Origin: Mucilaginibacter empetricola
Lineage (GTDB): Bacteria; Bacteroidota; Bacteroidia; Sphingobacteriales; Sphingobacteriaceae
Assembly (NCBI RefSeq): GCF_024808665.1
Contig: NZ_JANUBZ010000002.1
Span: 564,017 to 628,016 of the forward strand
DNA: 64,000 nucleotides
Reading direction: 5' to 3'
Made by a program: the position numbers and the translations under genes. Of the stretch, positions 16,857 to 24,385 are shown one piece after another (within the stretch, counting starts at the first letter, position 1; each line of letters opens with the position of its first letter). The notes under the pieces were generated by a model that searched no databases, had not been told where the DNA came from, and worked only from the letters and a program-made list of their open reading frames with translations.

Positions 16857-16886
16857 TAAATGTACGGTAAAAAAGATAGTTGTCAA
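16857..16886 (-). promoter_or_regulatory. promoter of the pheA leader
   Basis: On the minus strand TTG (16886-16884) is followed after exactly 19 bases by TACATTTA (16864-16857). This fits the Bacteroidetes sigma-70 pattern TTG-N19-TAnnTTTG with one mismatch at the last base. Transcription would begin near 16850, about ten bases before the leader ATG. Confidence 0.65.
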
Positions 16887-17037
16887 TAGAAAATTTTATT
16901 TTTTTTAGAATTGTTACACTAAACCAAATTTAATTTGGTGAAATATGATTTTATTCCTACTGATTTAGTAGAACTTAGGTTGGTTTTGGGTGTTGTGGAA
17001 TTTTATTTGGTGGGCGGGTGATGCAATAATTGTTTTG

Positions 17038-17145
17038 CCTCACCTAAATCCTCTCCAACCGCGTGCCGCTTTAGCGGTGGCGCAAGGAGCGGACTTAAAC
17101 TTCGCGCTTCTTAAGAACCTCTCCTTTGGATAGGGCAGGGTGAGG
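17038..17145. repeat. palindromic repeat family B, copy 2
   Basis: The ends CCTCACCTAAATCCTCTCC and GATAGGGCAGGGTGAGG match those of the copy at 14407-14515. The inner block GCCGCTTTAGCGGTGGCGCAAGG is the reverse complement of the inner block there. It lies between the pheA leader region and the 3' end of the leftward gene at 17203. The rest of 16887-17202 holds only AT-rich sequence with the short dyad CCAAATTTAATTTGG at 16924-16938. Confidence 0.75.
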
Positions 17146-17202
17146 CTTTTCCATCTTTCTAATACGCTTAATTTAAACTCATCGTTATAGAAAAAGCGCA
17201 TA

Positions 17203-18084
17203 CTAATAATTCCACATTTTGCTGTTTATCTGCGATCTGTTTATCACATATTCATATTTGGTTTGGTCGTGAAATTTAGCAATAAACGTTATTGAGTCTA
17301 TTAAAAAGGTAGGGAATTCGAGCCGGGTTCCATCATTAAAATTTATTTCAATAATGGTAAGCATTGAGTTTGAGCCGGGCTTGCCGTAAATATTTATTTT
17401 GGCGATATCAGCTTTGTTATACTCCGTTATTGTTTCGCCGTCGCCAAATTTAAAAACATCATTTCCACAAGAAATATTCAAATACATATTTTTAAATTTT
17501 GAATATTTTTTCAGCATCAATACCAGAAGATAAAGGAAAAAGAGACTAAAACAGACCACAAACACCAGGATGGGGTAGACTTCAGAAATTTTTCTGGTAA
17601 ACAGTATCCGGGAGGTTAAAATTAGAGGAGCTAAAAATGCCAACGTTATAAAAAAAAGTTGAAAATAGAATTTGGAAGAGCTTACTGTATAATCAAAAGC
17701 GATGCTTTCAAAATGTTTATGTACCCCAATGCTTAATGTATGTTTTTCGAATTTTTGCAGATTGATTTGTCCATCGAAAAATTTGGTTACCAGTTCGTAA
17801 ATATCATTCAGCTCGGATGTGTGAAATTCGTATAAATGATGATCGCAATCGAAATAATACAGACAATACTTGCCGTTAAAATAAAGGGCAACTTTAAGAT
17901 AGTTGGTATTTTCATCCTGTATAACAACAGAAGGACCGGTTAATTGAACATCAACTCCTCTTTCCCGGTCCCATGGGAAATCTTTTATCAGTTGTAAAGT
18001 GTCCTGGAGTGTGCGGACTTTCTCGTCGGCATATTCGCCTTTTTCGTAGTATTTGTGTTGGAGTTTAGATATAAATTGAGGCAT
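17203..18084 (-). CDS. membrane protein of unknown function, paralogue 1
   Basis: This 293-residue protein is not recognised. The N-terminal half is soluble (MPQFISKLQHKYYEKGEYADEKVRTLQDTLQLIKDFPWDRE), with strand-rich segments such as LTGPSVVIQDENTNYLKVALYFNGKY. Two transmembrane helices follow at about 140-160 and 170-192, then a soluble strand-rich domain of about 95 residues (YLNISCGNDVFKFGDGETITEYNKADIAKI). The layout recalls a small sensor or PH-like membrane domain, but no function is claimed. The adjacent gene at 18224-19105 encodes a paralogue of exactly the same length; spacing and flanks show a tandem duplication of about 1,021 bases. Confidence 0.75.
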   Translation of the reverse strand: MPQFISKLQHKYYEKGEYADEKVRTLQDTLQLIKDFPWDRERGVDVQLTGPSVVIQDENTNYLKVALYFNGKYCLYYFDCDHHLYEFHTSELNDIYELVTKFFDGQINLQKFEKHTLSIGVHKHFESIAFDYTVSSSKFYFQLFFITLAFLAPLILTSRILFTRKISEVYPILVFVVCFSLFFLYLLVLMLKKYSKFKNMYLNISCGNDVFKFGDGETITEYNKADIAKINIYGKPGSNSMLTIIEINFNDGTRLEFPTFLIDSITFIAKFHDQTKYEYVINRSQINSKMWNY

Positions 18085-18144
18085 TAGGGGGGTGATAGTT
18101 TGGGTAGCTAAAGTAATGAAATTTTTGTGGGTGAAGTGGCTGTT

Positions 18145-18180
18145 TTCGATAGCGACGGGTGTAAACTCATCGCTATCGAA
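18145..18180. repeat. palindrome upstream of paralogue 1
   Basis: TTCGATAGCGA (18145-18155) and TCGCTATCGAA (18170-18180) are exact inverted arms; the inside (CGGGTGTAAACTCA) can extend the stem with one mismatch. A related palindrome lies at the same distance from paralogue 2 (19166-19194), and half of one (TAAACTCATCGTTATA) remains after paralogue 1 near 17175. Confidence 0.7.
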
Positions 18181-18223
18181 TGGATTCGAGATGCAGGCTT
18201 ATTTGGCAGTCTTATCTAATTAC

Positions 18224-19105
18224 TTAAGGCATTAATCGCATAATTGAGAAAAGACCTATCGATTCTTTGATGGGTGAAAGTTCCCATTTATCCGAAAATT
18301 TATAAGTCAATGCACCACTTGACATCAACATATTTGTGAAAATGATAGAGGAATCATCTTTAAAAATAATTTCTATAATCTCTATCAAATTTGGGGTCTT
18401 ATTGGCTTTATCTATATAGTTGATAATCTTCTTGATGTCGCTTTTATTATAGTTTGTAATTCCAGCCTTACTATCTCCAAATTGAAAGGTGTCTTCACCC
18501 CTGGATATCTTCAAATATTGATTTCTGTTTTTATATGCGTTAAAAAAAATGGAAAACAGAATGATTCCTGGGAATATTGGAATTATAATCGAAACAAGGC
18601 CAAATAATTCTTCGCCGTCAATAAGAAGGGCAATTGAAAATGTAAAAAATATGATAAAATATACATCCCAAAATATTGTTAATAAAGCGACCTTCCACTC
18701 TTTGATTCGATATTCAAAAGGATCTGTAATGAAGTGACTTTTTGCACCTAAGGCGAACCTGTGTTTATCAAATTTTTGGAGATCTAATTGTCCATTAAAA
18801 AAATTCGTTACCAGGACTAATACTTTGTCCATGTCTATTTGATAGTATTTGTAAAAATCTCGCTTCGTATTGAGATAGTATAGCGAAAACCTGCCGCCGT
18901 AGTAAATGCCAACTTTTAAATAGTTCCCCTGTTCATCTTTAATAGTTATTGAAGGCCCTGTTAATTCAACATCTGCATAGCCTTCTCTTTCCCATGGGAA
19001 ATTTTTTATCAATTCAATGGTGTCTTTAAGGCTTCGTGCTTTTTCATCAAAGTACTCGCCTTTTTCGGAAGTTTTGTATTGGAGTTTGGATATAAATTGA
19101 GGCAT
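18224..19105 (-). CDS. membrane protein of unknown function, paralogue 2
   Basis: This 293-residue protein aligns from end to end with the neighbour at 17203-18084: MPQFISKLQYKTSEKGEYFDEKARSLKDTIELIKNFPWERE, LTGPSITIKDEQGNYLKVGIYYGG, FFNGQLDLQKFDKHRFALG, then two transmembrane helices and the C-terminal YLKISRGEDTFQFGDSKAGITNYNKSDIKKI. Identity is moderate in the soluble parts and low in the membrane helices, so the duplication is not recent. The function is unknown. A 139-base gap with a palindrome separates the two genes. Confidence 0.75.
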   Translation of the reverse strand: MPQFISKLQYKTSEKGEYFDEKARSLKDTIELIKNFPWEREGYADVELTGPSITIKDEQGNYLKVGIYYGGRFSLYYLNTKRDFYKYYQIDMDKVLVLVTNFFNGQLDLQKFDKHRFALGAKSHFITDPFEYRIKEWKVALLTIFWDVYFIIFFTFSIALLIDGEELFGLVSIIIPIFPGIILFSIFFNAYKNRNQYLKISRGEDTFQFGDSKAGITNYNKSDIKKIINYIDKANKTPNLIEIIEIIFKDDSSIIFTNMLMSSGALTYKFSDKWELSPIKESIGLFSIMRLMP

Positions 19106-19165
19106 TAGGGGAGATGGTTTATAAAGCTAAAGTAATGAAATTTCTTATGGGCGAAGTGTTTATCC

Positions 19166-19194
19166 ATAACGATGGGTTTTAAACCCATCGTTAT
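19166..19194. repeat. perfect palindrome upstream of paralogue 2
   Basis: ATAACGATGGGTTT (19166-19179) and AAACCCATCGTTAT (19181-19194) are perfect 14-base inverted arms around one base. The preceding sequence GCTAAAGTAATGAAATTT is shared with the corresponding place upstream of paralogue 1, so the palindrome belongs to the duplicated unit. The remainder of the gap 19106-19406 shows nothing recognisable. Confidence 0.75.
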
Positions 19195-19406
19195 ATTGAG
19201 CATCCAATATATTGTAATCTTTAAGCCCATGTTAAACTTAAAACAAGGTATCCTTCTTCCTTTTTTATTCAAGTAATTACGGCTAAATTCAGCCCGGAAA
19301 ATCAACTTGATTTTGTTTTTTAAACCTTATTATATTGAATTAATCAATAAATCAAGTTCAATCTTTCAATAAAAAAATCCTGAAACCTATTTAAAAATCA
19401 AAATCT

Positions 19407-20123
19407 ATGGTAGCTAATTATGGTGTTTTACGGGGACAGATCATCGATTCTATCCCTTACAAAAGCGGTGCCGATCACTTTCAAATTGAGGTAAAAGCTG
19501 ATCAGAATTACCGTATTGCGGTAGATGTTTATTCGCAAATTACGGGTCATGTGCGTCGTTATGCTCCGCATGGCGAGAACCTTACGCTTGATACCGACAG
19601 GGAAGTGATGTATTTTAAAGATGAAAATTATACGCACTCCATTACGACTAAAATTTTAGCAAACGTAAAAACAGGTTTTACCGCCAAAGCTGATCTTGAT
19701 CCCGACCTTTACCTGGATTATGTACGTTACACCCCTTCGCTTTTTCCGCTGGACAGTATGAAGGTAGTAGCGCCAAAGAGTGCCGGCAACGACGGTGACA
19801 ATCTGAATGATGATATTGGCCCCTGGGTAACTAAAGCCACCAATAACCCTAATGCCGAAGTTTTTGCCTTTGGCTCGGGCTGGGACGATAATGCTGCCGG
19901 TGGCGAACCTGATACGCGTCCTTATTTTAGCCCTGATCCTTCGGTAGGTATCCATGATATCCACATGAACCAGGGCGATACCGGCCAGCAGGCCAAATAC
20001 AATGGCATCAGCCAGGATGGGGCTCTTTTCATTTATTTTAGTGATACCAACACCTGGGTTGCCATGTTTTTCAGGTTCCAGAATCAAAGCACTAATACAG
20101 ATGATAACGGTAATGTGAAATAA
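19407..20123 (+). CDS. DUF2278 (YukJ-like) family protein
   Basis: This 238-residue protein matches DUF2278, known from Bacillus YukJ. Its N-terminal NYGVLRGQIIDSIPYKSGADHFQIEVKADQNYRIAVDVYSQ and the C-terminal PDPSVGIHDIHMNQGDTGQQAKYNGISQDGALFIYF with the conserved His-Asp-Ile-His-Met-Asn-Gln-Gly run are diagnostic. Similar proteins sometimes carry an extra lamin-tail domain that is absent here. The function is unknown; there is no signal peptide. It is a single gene that ends at a GC-rich terminator. Confidence 0.88.
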   Translation: MVANYGVLRGQIIDSIPYKSGADHFQIEVKADQNYRIAVDVYSQITGHVRRYAPHGENLTLDTDREVMYFKDENYTHSITTKILANVKTGFTAKADLDPDLYLDYVRYTPSLFPLDSMKVVAPKSAGNDGDNLNDDIGPWVTKATNNPNAEVFAFGSGWDDNAAGGEPDTRPYFSPDPSVGIHDIHMNQGDTGQQAKYNGISQDGALFIYFSDTNTWVAMFFRFQNQSTNTDDNGNVK

Positions 20124-20165
20124 AACCCTGCATTTGGTTGTATAAAATAAGTTGTGTTAAATGCT

Positions 20166-20197
20166 CCGGGCGCTCTTTTTGGGGCGCCCGGTTTGTT
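20166..20197 (+). terminator. intrinsic terminator after the DUF2278 gene
   Basis: CCGGGCGC (20166-20173) and GCGCCCGG (20184-20191) form a stem with a ten-base loop, followed by TTTGTTT. The remaining part of the 349-base gap up to 20472 contains no recognisable gene or structure. Confidence 0.8.
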
Positions 20198-20472
20198 TCA
20201 GCTGGGGGATATTTGAAGATATAATCATCTCATTTTTGTAGTCATTCGTTTCAATTCGTACCGGTAGGTGATTTAACTTGCTGATTTACAATGATGACTG
20301 TTTCGCATGTGATAGTGCGTTTCTTCTGTTTCATGTTTCTCTGAAACAGCACACGTTGATTGACTTTGAAAAATTTTGCATTCACTGTGTTCGCGAGTTT
20401 TAGGAGTCCATTTTTAAATGCCTGCAATTAATAGTATTGTATTTCATTTTAAAAAGCTCTTTCTTTGTTATT

Positions 20473-21579
20473 ATGAGTCAACCGCTTAACCAGGTCAGAG
20501 CTGCCTTTACCTTATCACGGTACAGTTTGCTGGCAATGTTCAGAAGCCCGACTTCAATTGTATTTTCGCTCCTGTTTCCCATTATTTTTATCACTGTTTT
20601 TGGGTCCATCAATCCCGGCAAACCGCTGGTAATGAAGCTGGCCCTGGTTCAGGGTAGTGATACTACCAATATGGTATTTAAGGCCATAAAGAGGATTTCA
20701 AATATCAGCGTAGTTACCGGACTTTCGGCTACCCAGTTAAAGGAGGATTTAGACAAAGGGCGGATAACGGCTCTTTTGGATATCACCCCCGATGAAAAAC
20801 CGGAACTAATAACACACTATACCGTTCATCTGCAAACGGCCGGTGCGTCGGGCGAGAGCGTTGGTTTGCTGGAAACCGAAATTAATGCCGCCATCGCGCA
20901 AATTAATCAAAAAGCTTTTCCGGCTAATCTATCTGTGGCAAATGTTGACCTTACCAAAAGCAAAGGGAGAGTTTATAAATCAATTGATTTTATTTTACCG
21001 GGTCAGTTGGGGTTTTCATTGCTGATGGCTGGCGTGTATGGGTCATCGTTCCTGCTGTTTAGTCTGCGTAAAAACTTGGTGCTTAAACGGCTAAGAGTTG
21101 CCCCGGTAAAGCGGCGCACCATCATAGCCGGCGAAATGCTTAGTCATTTGTTTTTCCATGTCATCAGCTTTATTATTATGGTGATGCTGGGCTTTTTTGT
21201 TTTTGATTTTACGCTGGTCAACGGCTTTGCCACATTGGTTGAGATGCTGTCCTTTTCTCTTTTCGGCCTATTTATATTTATGGGGATAGGGTTTATCATC
21301 AGCGGCGTGGTGCAAAACGAAAACTCCATAGCGCCTATTGCTAACACCATTGTCTTACCGCAGATTTTGCTTTGCGGTTTGTTTTTCCCGATAGAAAACT
21401 ACCCGCATTGGCTACAACAGTTCTGTAATATATTACCGCTTACCTTATTTGTGGACGGACTGCGTAAAATTGCTTTTGAAGGTACACATTTAGTGCAATT
21501 GCCCTTAACCATTGGCGGTTTAGTCATCTGGACGTTTGTTATCGGGTGGGTATCGGTAAGGTCGTTCAAATGGGAGTAA
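20473..21579 (+). CDS. ABC-2 type transporter permease
   Basis: The start at 20473 (MSQPLNQVRAAFTLSRYS) is preferred over the ATG 36 bases upstream because it gives the usual short cytoplasmic lead. The 368-residue protein has one N-terminal transmembrane helix, a large extracytoplasmic loop (about 55-175), and five C-terminal helices, with the ABC-2 signature region ENSIAPIANTIVLPQILLCGLFFPIENYPHWLQ. This is the YhhJ/LinM-type half of an efflux ABC transporter. No ATPase gene is adjacent, which is unusual, so its partner must be encoded elsewhere. Confidence 0.88.
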   Translation: MSQPLNQVRAAFTLSRYSLLAMFRSPTSIVFSLLFPIIFITVFGSINPGKPLVMKLALVQGSDTTNMVFKAIKRISNISVVTGLSATQLKEDLDKGRITALLDITPDEKPELITHYTVHLQTAGASGESVGLLETEINAAIAQINQKAFPANLSVANVDLTKSKGRVYKSIDFILPGQLGFSLLMAGVYGSSFLLFSLRKNLVLKRLRVAPVKRRTIIAGEMLSHLFFHVISFIIMVMLGFFVFDFTLVNGFATLVEMLSFSLFGLFIFMGIGFIISGVVQNENSIAPIANTIVLPQILLCGLFFPIENYPHWLQQFCNILPLTLFVDGLRKIAFEGTHLVQLPLTIGGLVIWTFVIGWVSVRSFKWE

Positions 21580-21587
21580 GGCTGCTC

Positions 21588-22391
21588 TTAGTCTTTTATA
21601 TGATACATCTTCTTCATGCCATCGCTTATTAGTTCTACGGCTTTCTTCCTGCTAAAAATATGCTGCATCAAAAACGAAACCCATTTATTGCCAGTGCCGC
21701 TTATAAAACTGGGTTTGGTACCAATCCTCTTCAAACACTCCTCAACTACCTGTTCGGGCAATTGAGGTTTTGGCTCCAACGGGCTGGCTTTACCAGGATT
21801 AGTGTTGATATAATTGGGAGTGGCCGTTGCGCCTGCACAACAGGCAATAACATCAACACCATGTGGCCGCCACTCGTACCATAAACCCTCGGCCAATACC
21901 CGGTTAAAGGCTTTTGTTGCTGCGTAGGCTGACAGATAACCCGATCCCTGGAAACCTGCTATGGACGACATGATTACTATTCCGCCTCTGTGGCGCTCTA
22001 CCATTTTGCCGCCAAAATAATGCACCAGCGAAAGCTGTGTGACCATATTTACCGACGCGATGTTGGTGTGGGTTGATATATCGGTTGCCACAAAAGGGCC
22101 AATATAGGATAAGGCAGCATTGTATACCATGAAATCAATTTCGGTATTACCTATAGCCTTGATGATTTGTGCGGTAGCGTCTGGTGCCGCCAGGTCGCAA
22201 ACTACCGGCGTAACTTTCACACCAAATTGCTCGGTAATCTGTAATGCGGTAGCCTCCAACGGTTCTTTGCGACGGGCTATCAATACAAGGTCAAGTCCCC
22301 GGGCGGCAAGCGCGCGGGCATAAGCCGCTCCCATGCCCTCTGATGCACCGGCCACCAAAGCTGTACTGCCATATTTTTCTTTGAAGGTCAT
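21588..22391 (-). CDS. short-chain dehydrogenase/reductase (SDR)
   Basis: The start at 22391 (MTFKEKYGSTALVAGASEGMG) overlaps the stop of the upstream EXPERA gene as ATGA, which indicates translational coupling. The 267-residue product has the NADP-binding GASEGMGAAYARALAARG, with basic residues after strand 2 (LIARRKEPLE) pointing to NADP(H), the NNAG-equivalent YNAALSY, catalytic Ser in IVMSSIAGFQG, and YAATKAF as the YxxxK motif. It resembles the classical SDRs that act on ketone or sterol-like lipids. The substrate is unknown; pairing with an EXPERA protein hints at a lipid or sterol-like molecule, which is inference. Confidence 0.88.
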   Translation of the reverse strand: MTFKEKYGSTALVAGASEGMGAAYARALAARGLDLVLIARRKEPLEATALQITEQFGVKVTPVVCDLAAPDATAQIIKAIGNTEIDFMVYNAALSYIGPFVATDISTHTNIASVNMVTQLSLVHYFGGKMVERHRGGIVIMSSIAGFQGSGYLSAYAATKAFNRVLAEGLWYEWRPHGVDVIACCAGATATPNYINTNPGKASPLEPKPQLPEQVVEECLKRIGTKPSFISGTGNKWVSFLMQHIFSRKKAVELISDGMKKMYHIKD

Positions 22392-22906
22392 TTTGCTGAT
22401 ACTGGTTTTGCGGAGAAAGGATAAACCGACTGCCACATACGGTACATAGCAATCAGCGGGAAAATTACCCAGGCGGCGTTTGATAAAAATACGCGCGGCA
22501 ATTGTGGTGAAGCATGCTCGCCCAATACCTCCTCAAACAATATAATGGTTACGTTGGTGAGCATTACCGATGCCCATACGATGGTTGCAAAGCGAATCCA
22601 GTTTTTGCCTTTTGCATAGGCATAAATAGCAACGGCATAAAAAGGGCCGAAGAAAACAGCATCAATCCAAATGGTAGCACGCCACCAGGCTGGTCTGGCC
22701 ATTAAAACCGGGTCAAAATTGCGGCCATACCAATGTACCAGGTCAACCATACTGGCTGGCGGCCAAACAGGGTATTTAAAGTTACTGGCATTGGCAATTA
22801 TCAGTTGTTCAATATCGACAATGTAGGTAATGAAAAATAAATTGACACAGAAAAATACAATCAACGCAATATCAATTGGTCGTTTAGATAAGGGCAAAGG
22901 CTGCAT
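22388..22906 (-). CDS. EXPERA-domain (emopamil-binding-like) membrane protein
   Basis: This 172-residue protein has four predicted helices and the EXPERA pattern: PIDIALIVFFCVNLFFITYIVDIEQ, the acidic/aromatic WWRATIWIDAVFFGPFYAVAIYAY, and FEEVLGEHASPQLPRVFLSNAAWVIFPL. EXPERA proteins include sterol isomerase EBP, TMEM97 and TM6SF2 in eukaryotes; bacterial members are uncharacterised. It forms a two-gene unit with the SDR downstream through a four-base overlap. A shared lipid-modifying role is possible but unproven. Confidence 0.8.
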   Translation of the reverse strand: MQPLPLSKRPIDIALIVFFCVNLFFITYIVDIEQLIIANASNFKYPVWPPASMVDLVHWYGRNFDPVLMARPAWWRATIWIDAVFFGPFYAVAIYAYAKGKNWIRFATIVWASVMLTNVTIILFEEVLGEHASPQLPRVFLSNAAWVIFPLIAMYRMWQSVYPFSAKPVSAK

Positions 22907-23035
22907 AATGAGTTTTTAGGGTTAAGAAATTGAAGATAGCGAAAAATAAATTTATTGCCTTGCAAGCTTTACATAATTGGTTATAAATCTTTATCTTGTG
23001 TTAGCGATCATTTACCCATGCCTCTTTTTAAAATC

Positions 23036-23479
23036 ATGAAAAAGCTTCTTTTTTTTGTGGCGATATTAACAGCCACCTCCGCCGTAGCTCAGAATGGTAA
23101 AGCAATGAAAGCCGATTCCATCATACACGTTTGGGAAACAGTTGATAAAGATGGCAAAATGCAGATATTGAAAAATGAGACTGGGTATTACGGAAAAATG
23201 ATTTATGGCAAAGATTTACTTGAGGCAGATGGTAAAACGTATAAAAAGGATGTGAACAATCCCGACCCGGCTTTGAGGTCCCGGTTATTGAAGAATTATG
23301 TCTTGGTTTCGGGTTTGGTTTATAAAGATGGTAAATGGGTTGATGGCAAAATCTATGATTACTCAAGCGGGAGCAGCTATGATGTTAACCTCGAAATAAA
23401 AGATGGCGTTTTACACATGCGCGCCTTCAAGGGCACGCCGATGTTCGGAAAAACCATTAAATGGACCTTGCTCGAATAA
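23036..23479 (+). CDS. DUF2147 secreted protein
   Basis: The start at 23036 (MKKLLFFVAILTATSAVAQ) gives a clear signal peptide with AVAQ cleavage; upstream in-frame starts are rejected. The mature 128 residues match DUF2147: a modified opening VWETVDKDGKMQILKNETGYYGKMIY, the central VSGLVYKDGKWVDGKIYDYSSGSSYDVNLEIKDGVLHMRAF and a terminal KTIKWTLLE. The fold is a lipocalin-like barrel in related proteins. The function is unknown. It is a single gene, divergent from the EXPERA/SDR pair and convergent with the hydroxylase gene. Confidence 0.85.
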   Translation: MKKLLFFVAILTATSAVAQNGKAMKADSIIHVWETVDKDGKMQILKNETGYYGKMIYGKDLLEADGKTYKKDVNNPDPALRSRLLKNYVLVSGLVYKDGKWVDGKIYDYSSGSSYDVNLEIKDGVLHMRAFKGTPMFGKTIKWTLLE

Positions 23480-23486
23480 ACGCCTA

Positions 23487-24383
23487 TCAGGCAGCTTTAT
23501 GCTCTTCGTATTCCTTTTGCAATACACGGGCAGTTTGTGTGCTGCCGTCATGACTCCATCCGGGAGGGTTCAAAAAATATTGAATTTTGTTTTTTAAAGT
23601 AGGCGCTTTTTTTACGTCGCTCAGTAAAGCCTTCCATTCGTGAAAGAGAATATTGACAGGGCCCGTATTATCAGGTTGTTTGGTTAAGCCGAATTTAACA
23701 GGCTCCGGTAAATCTTCGTCGCGGAAAGTGCCGAACATCCTATCCCAAATAATCAAAACCATGCCCATGTTTTTATCCAGATAGGGGATATTTGATGCAT
23801 GATGCACCCTGTGATGCGCCGGGGTGACAAATATCCATCCATACCATTTAGGCAAAGGGATTTTATATTGTGTATGAACCAGATTACCATATAATTGGGT
23901 AATAAGGTAAGCGTATAAAATATCAACTGCGTTAAAGCCCATTAAAGCTAATGGCAAATAAAAAAATACGCGGTATAAAGGTTCAAAAACGGTTGAACGG
24001 AAGCCCGTAGTAAAATTAAAGTGTTCTGACGAATGGTGCGTAACATGTATGGCCCAAAAAAGGCGGCAATAATGGCCTGTATAATGCAAAGCCCAATACA
24101 AAAAATCCTGAACTACAACCAAAACAAACCAATAGACTATGGCATTATTGATGGTGAATAGCCTGTATTGATAGGTGAAATTAAGAATAAAAAAAGTGCT
24201 GCCATTTACTATCAGGTTCAAGAGAAAAGCCAGCGCAGTTAAGTAAATATTTGTCAGCGTGTCGCGCTTTTCGTAGTATTTACGATTTTCGCGATAGCTA
24301 AACCACATCTCACAAACGGTGAGTACAACCAATAAGGTGACCAGTATAACTGCTGTTTGTTGCCGGTGATCTAAATGAATCAT
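23487..24383 (-). CDS. sterol desaturase / fatty acid hydroxylase family protein
   Basis: The start at 24383 (MIHLDHRQQTAVILVTLL) lies two bases after the aroB stop; the longer frame to 24419 would overlap aroB. The 298-residue integral membrane protein carries the di-iron histidine clusters: HYTGH, HVTHHSSEHFN, and HRVHHA near the C-terminus. Family members insert oxygen or double bonds into sterols, fatty acids or carotenoids. The closest bacterial relatives are uncharacterised membrane hydroxylases. It is the third gene after the S4 protein and aroB in a tight minus-strand operon. Confidence 0.9.
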   Translation of the reverse strand: MIHLDHRQQTAVILVTLLVVLTVCEMWFSYRENRKYYEKRDTLTNIYLTALAFLLNLIVNGSTFFILNFTYQYRLFTINNAIVYWFVLVVVQDFLYWALHYTGHYCRLFWAIHVTHHSSEHFNFTTGFRSTVFEPLYRVFFYLPLALMGFNAVDILYAYLITQLYGNLVHTQYKIPLPKWYGWIFVTPAHHRVHHASNIPYLDKNMGMVLIIWDRMFGTFRDEDLPEPVKFGLTKQPDNTGPVNILFHEWKALLSDVKKAPTLKNKIQYFLNPPGWSHDGSTQTARVLQKEYEEHKAA

Positions 24384-24385
24384 AT

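Noticed and set aside
19105..19305. 66-codon minus-strand frame across the palindrome upstream of paralogue 2
   Set aside because: It crosses the palindrome, has no recognisable features and overlaps the start of the real gene only by chance.
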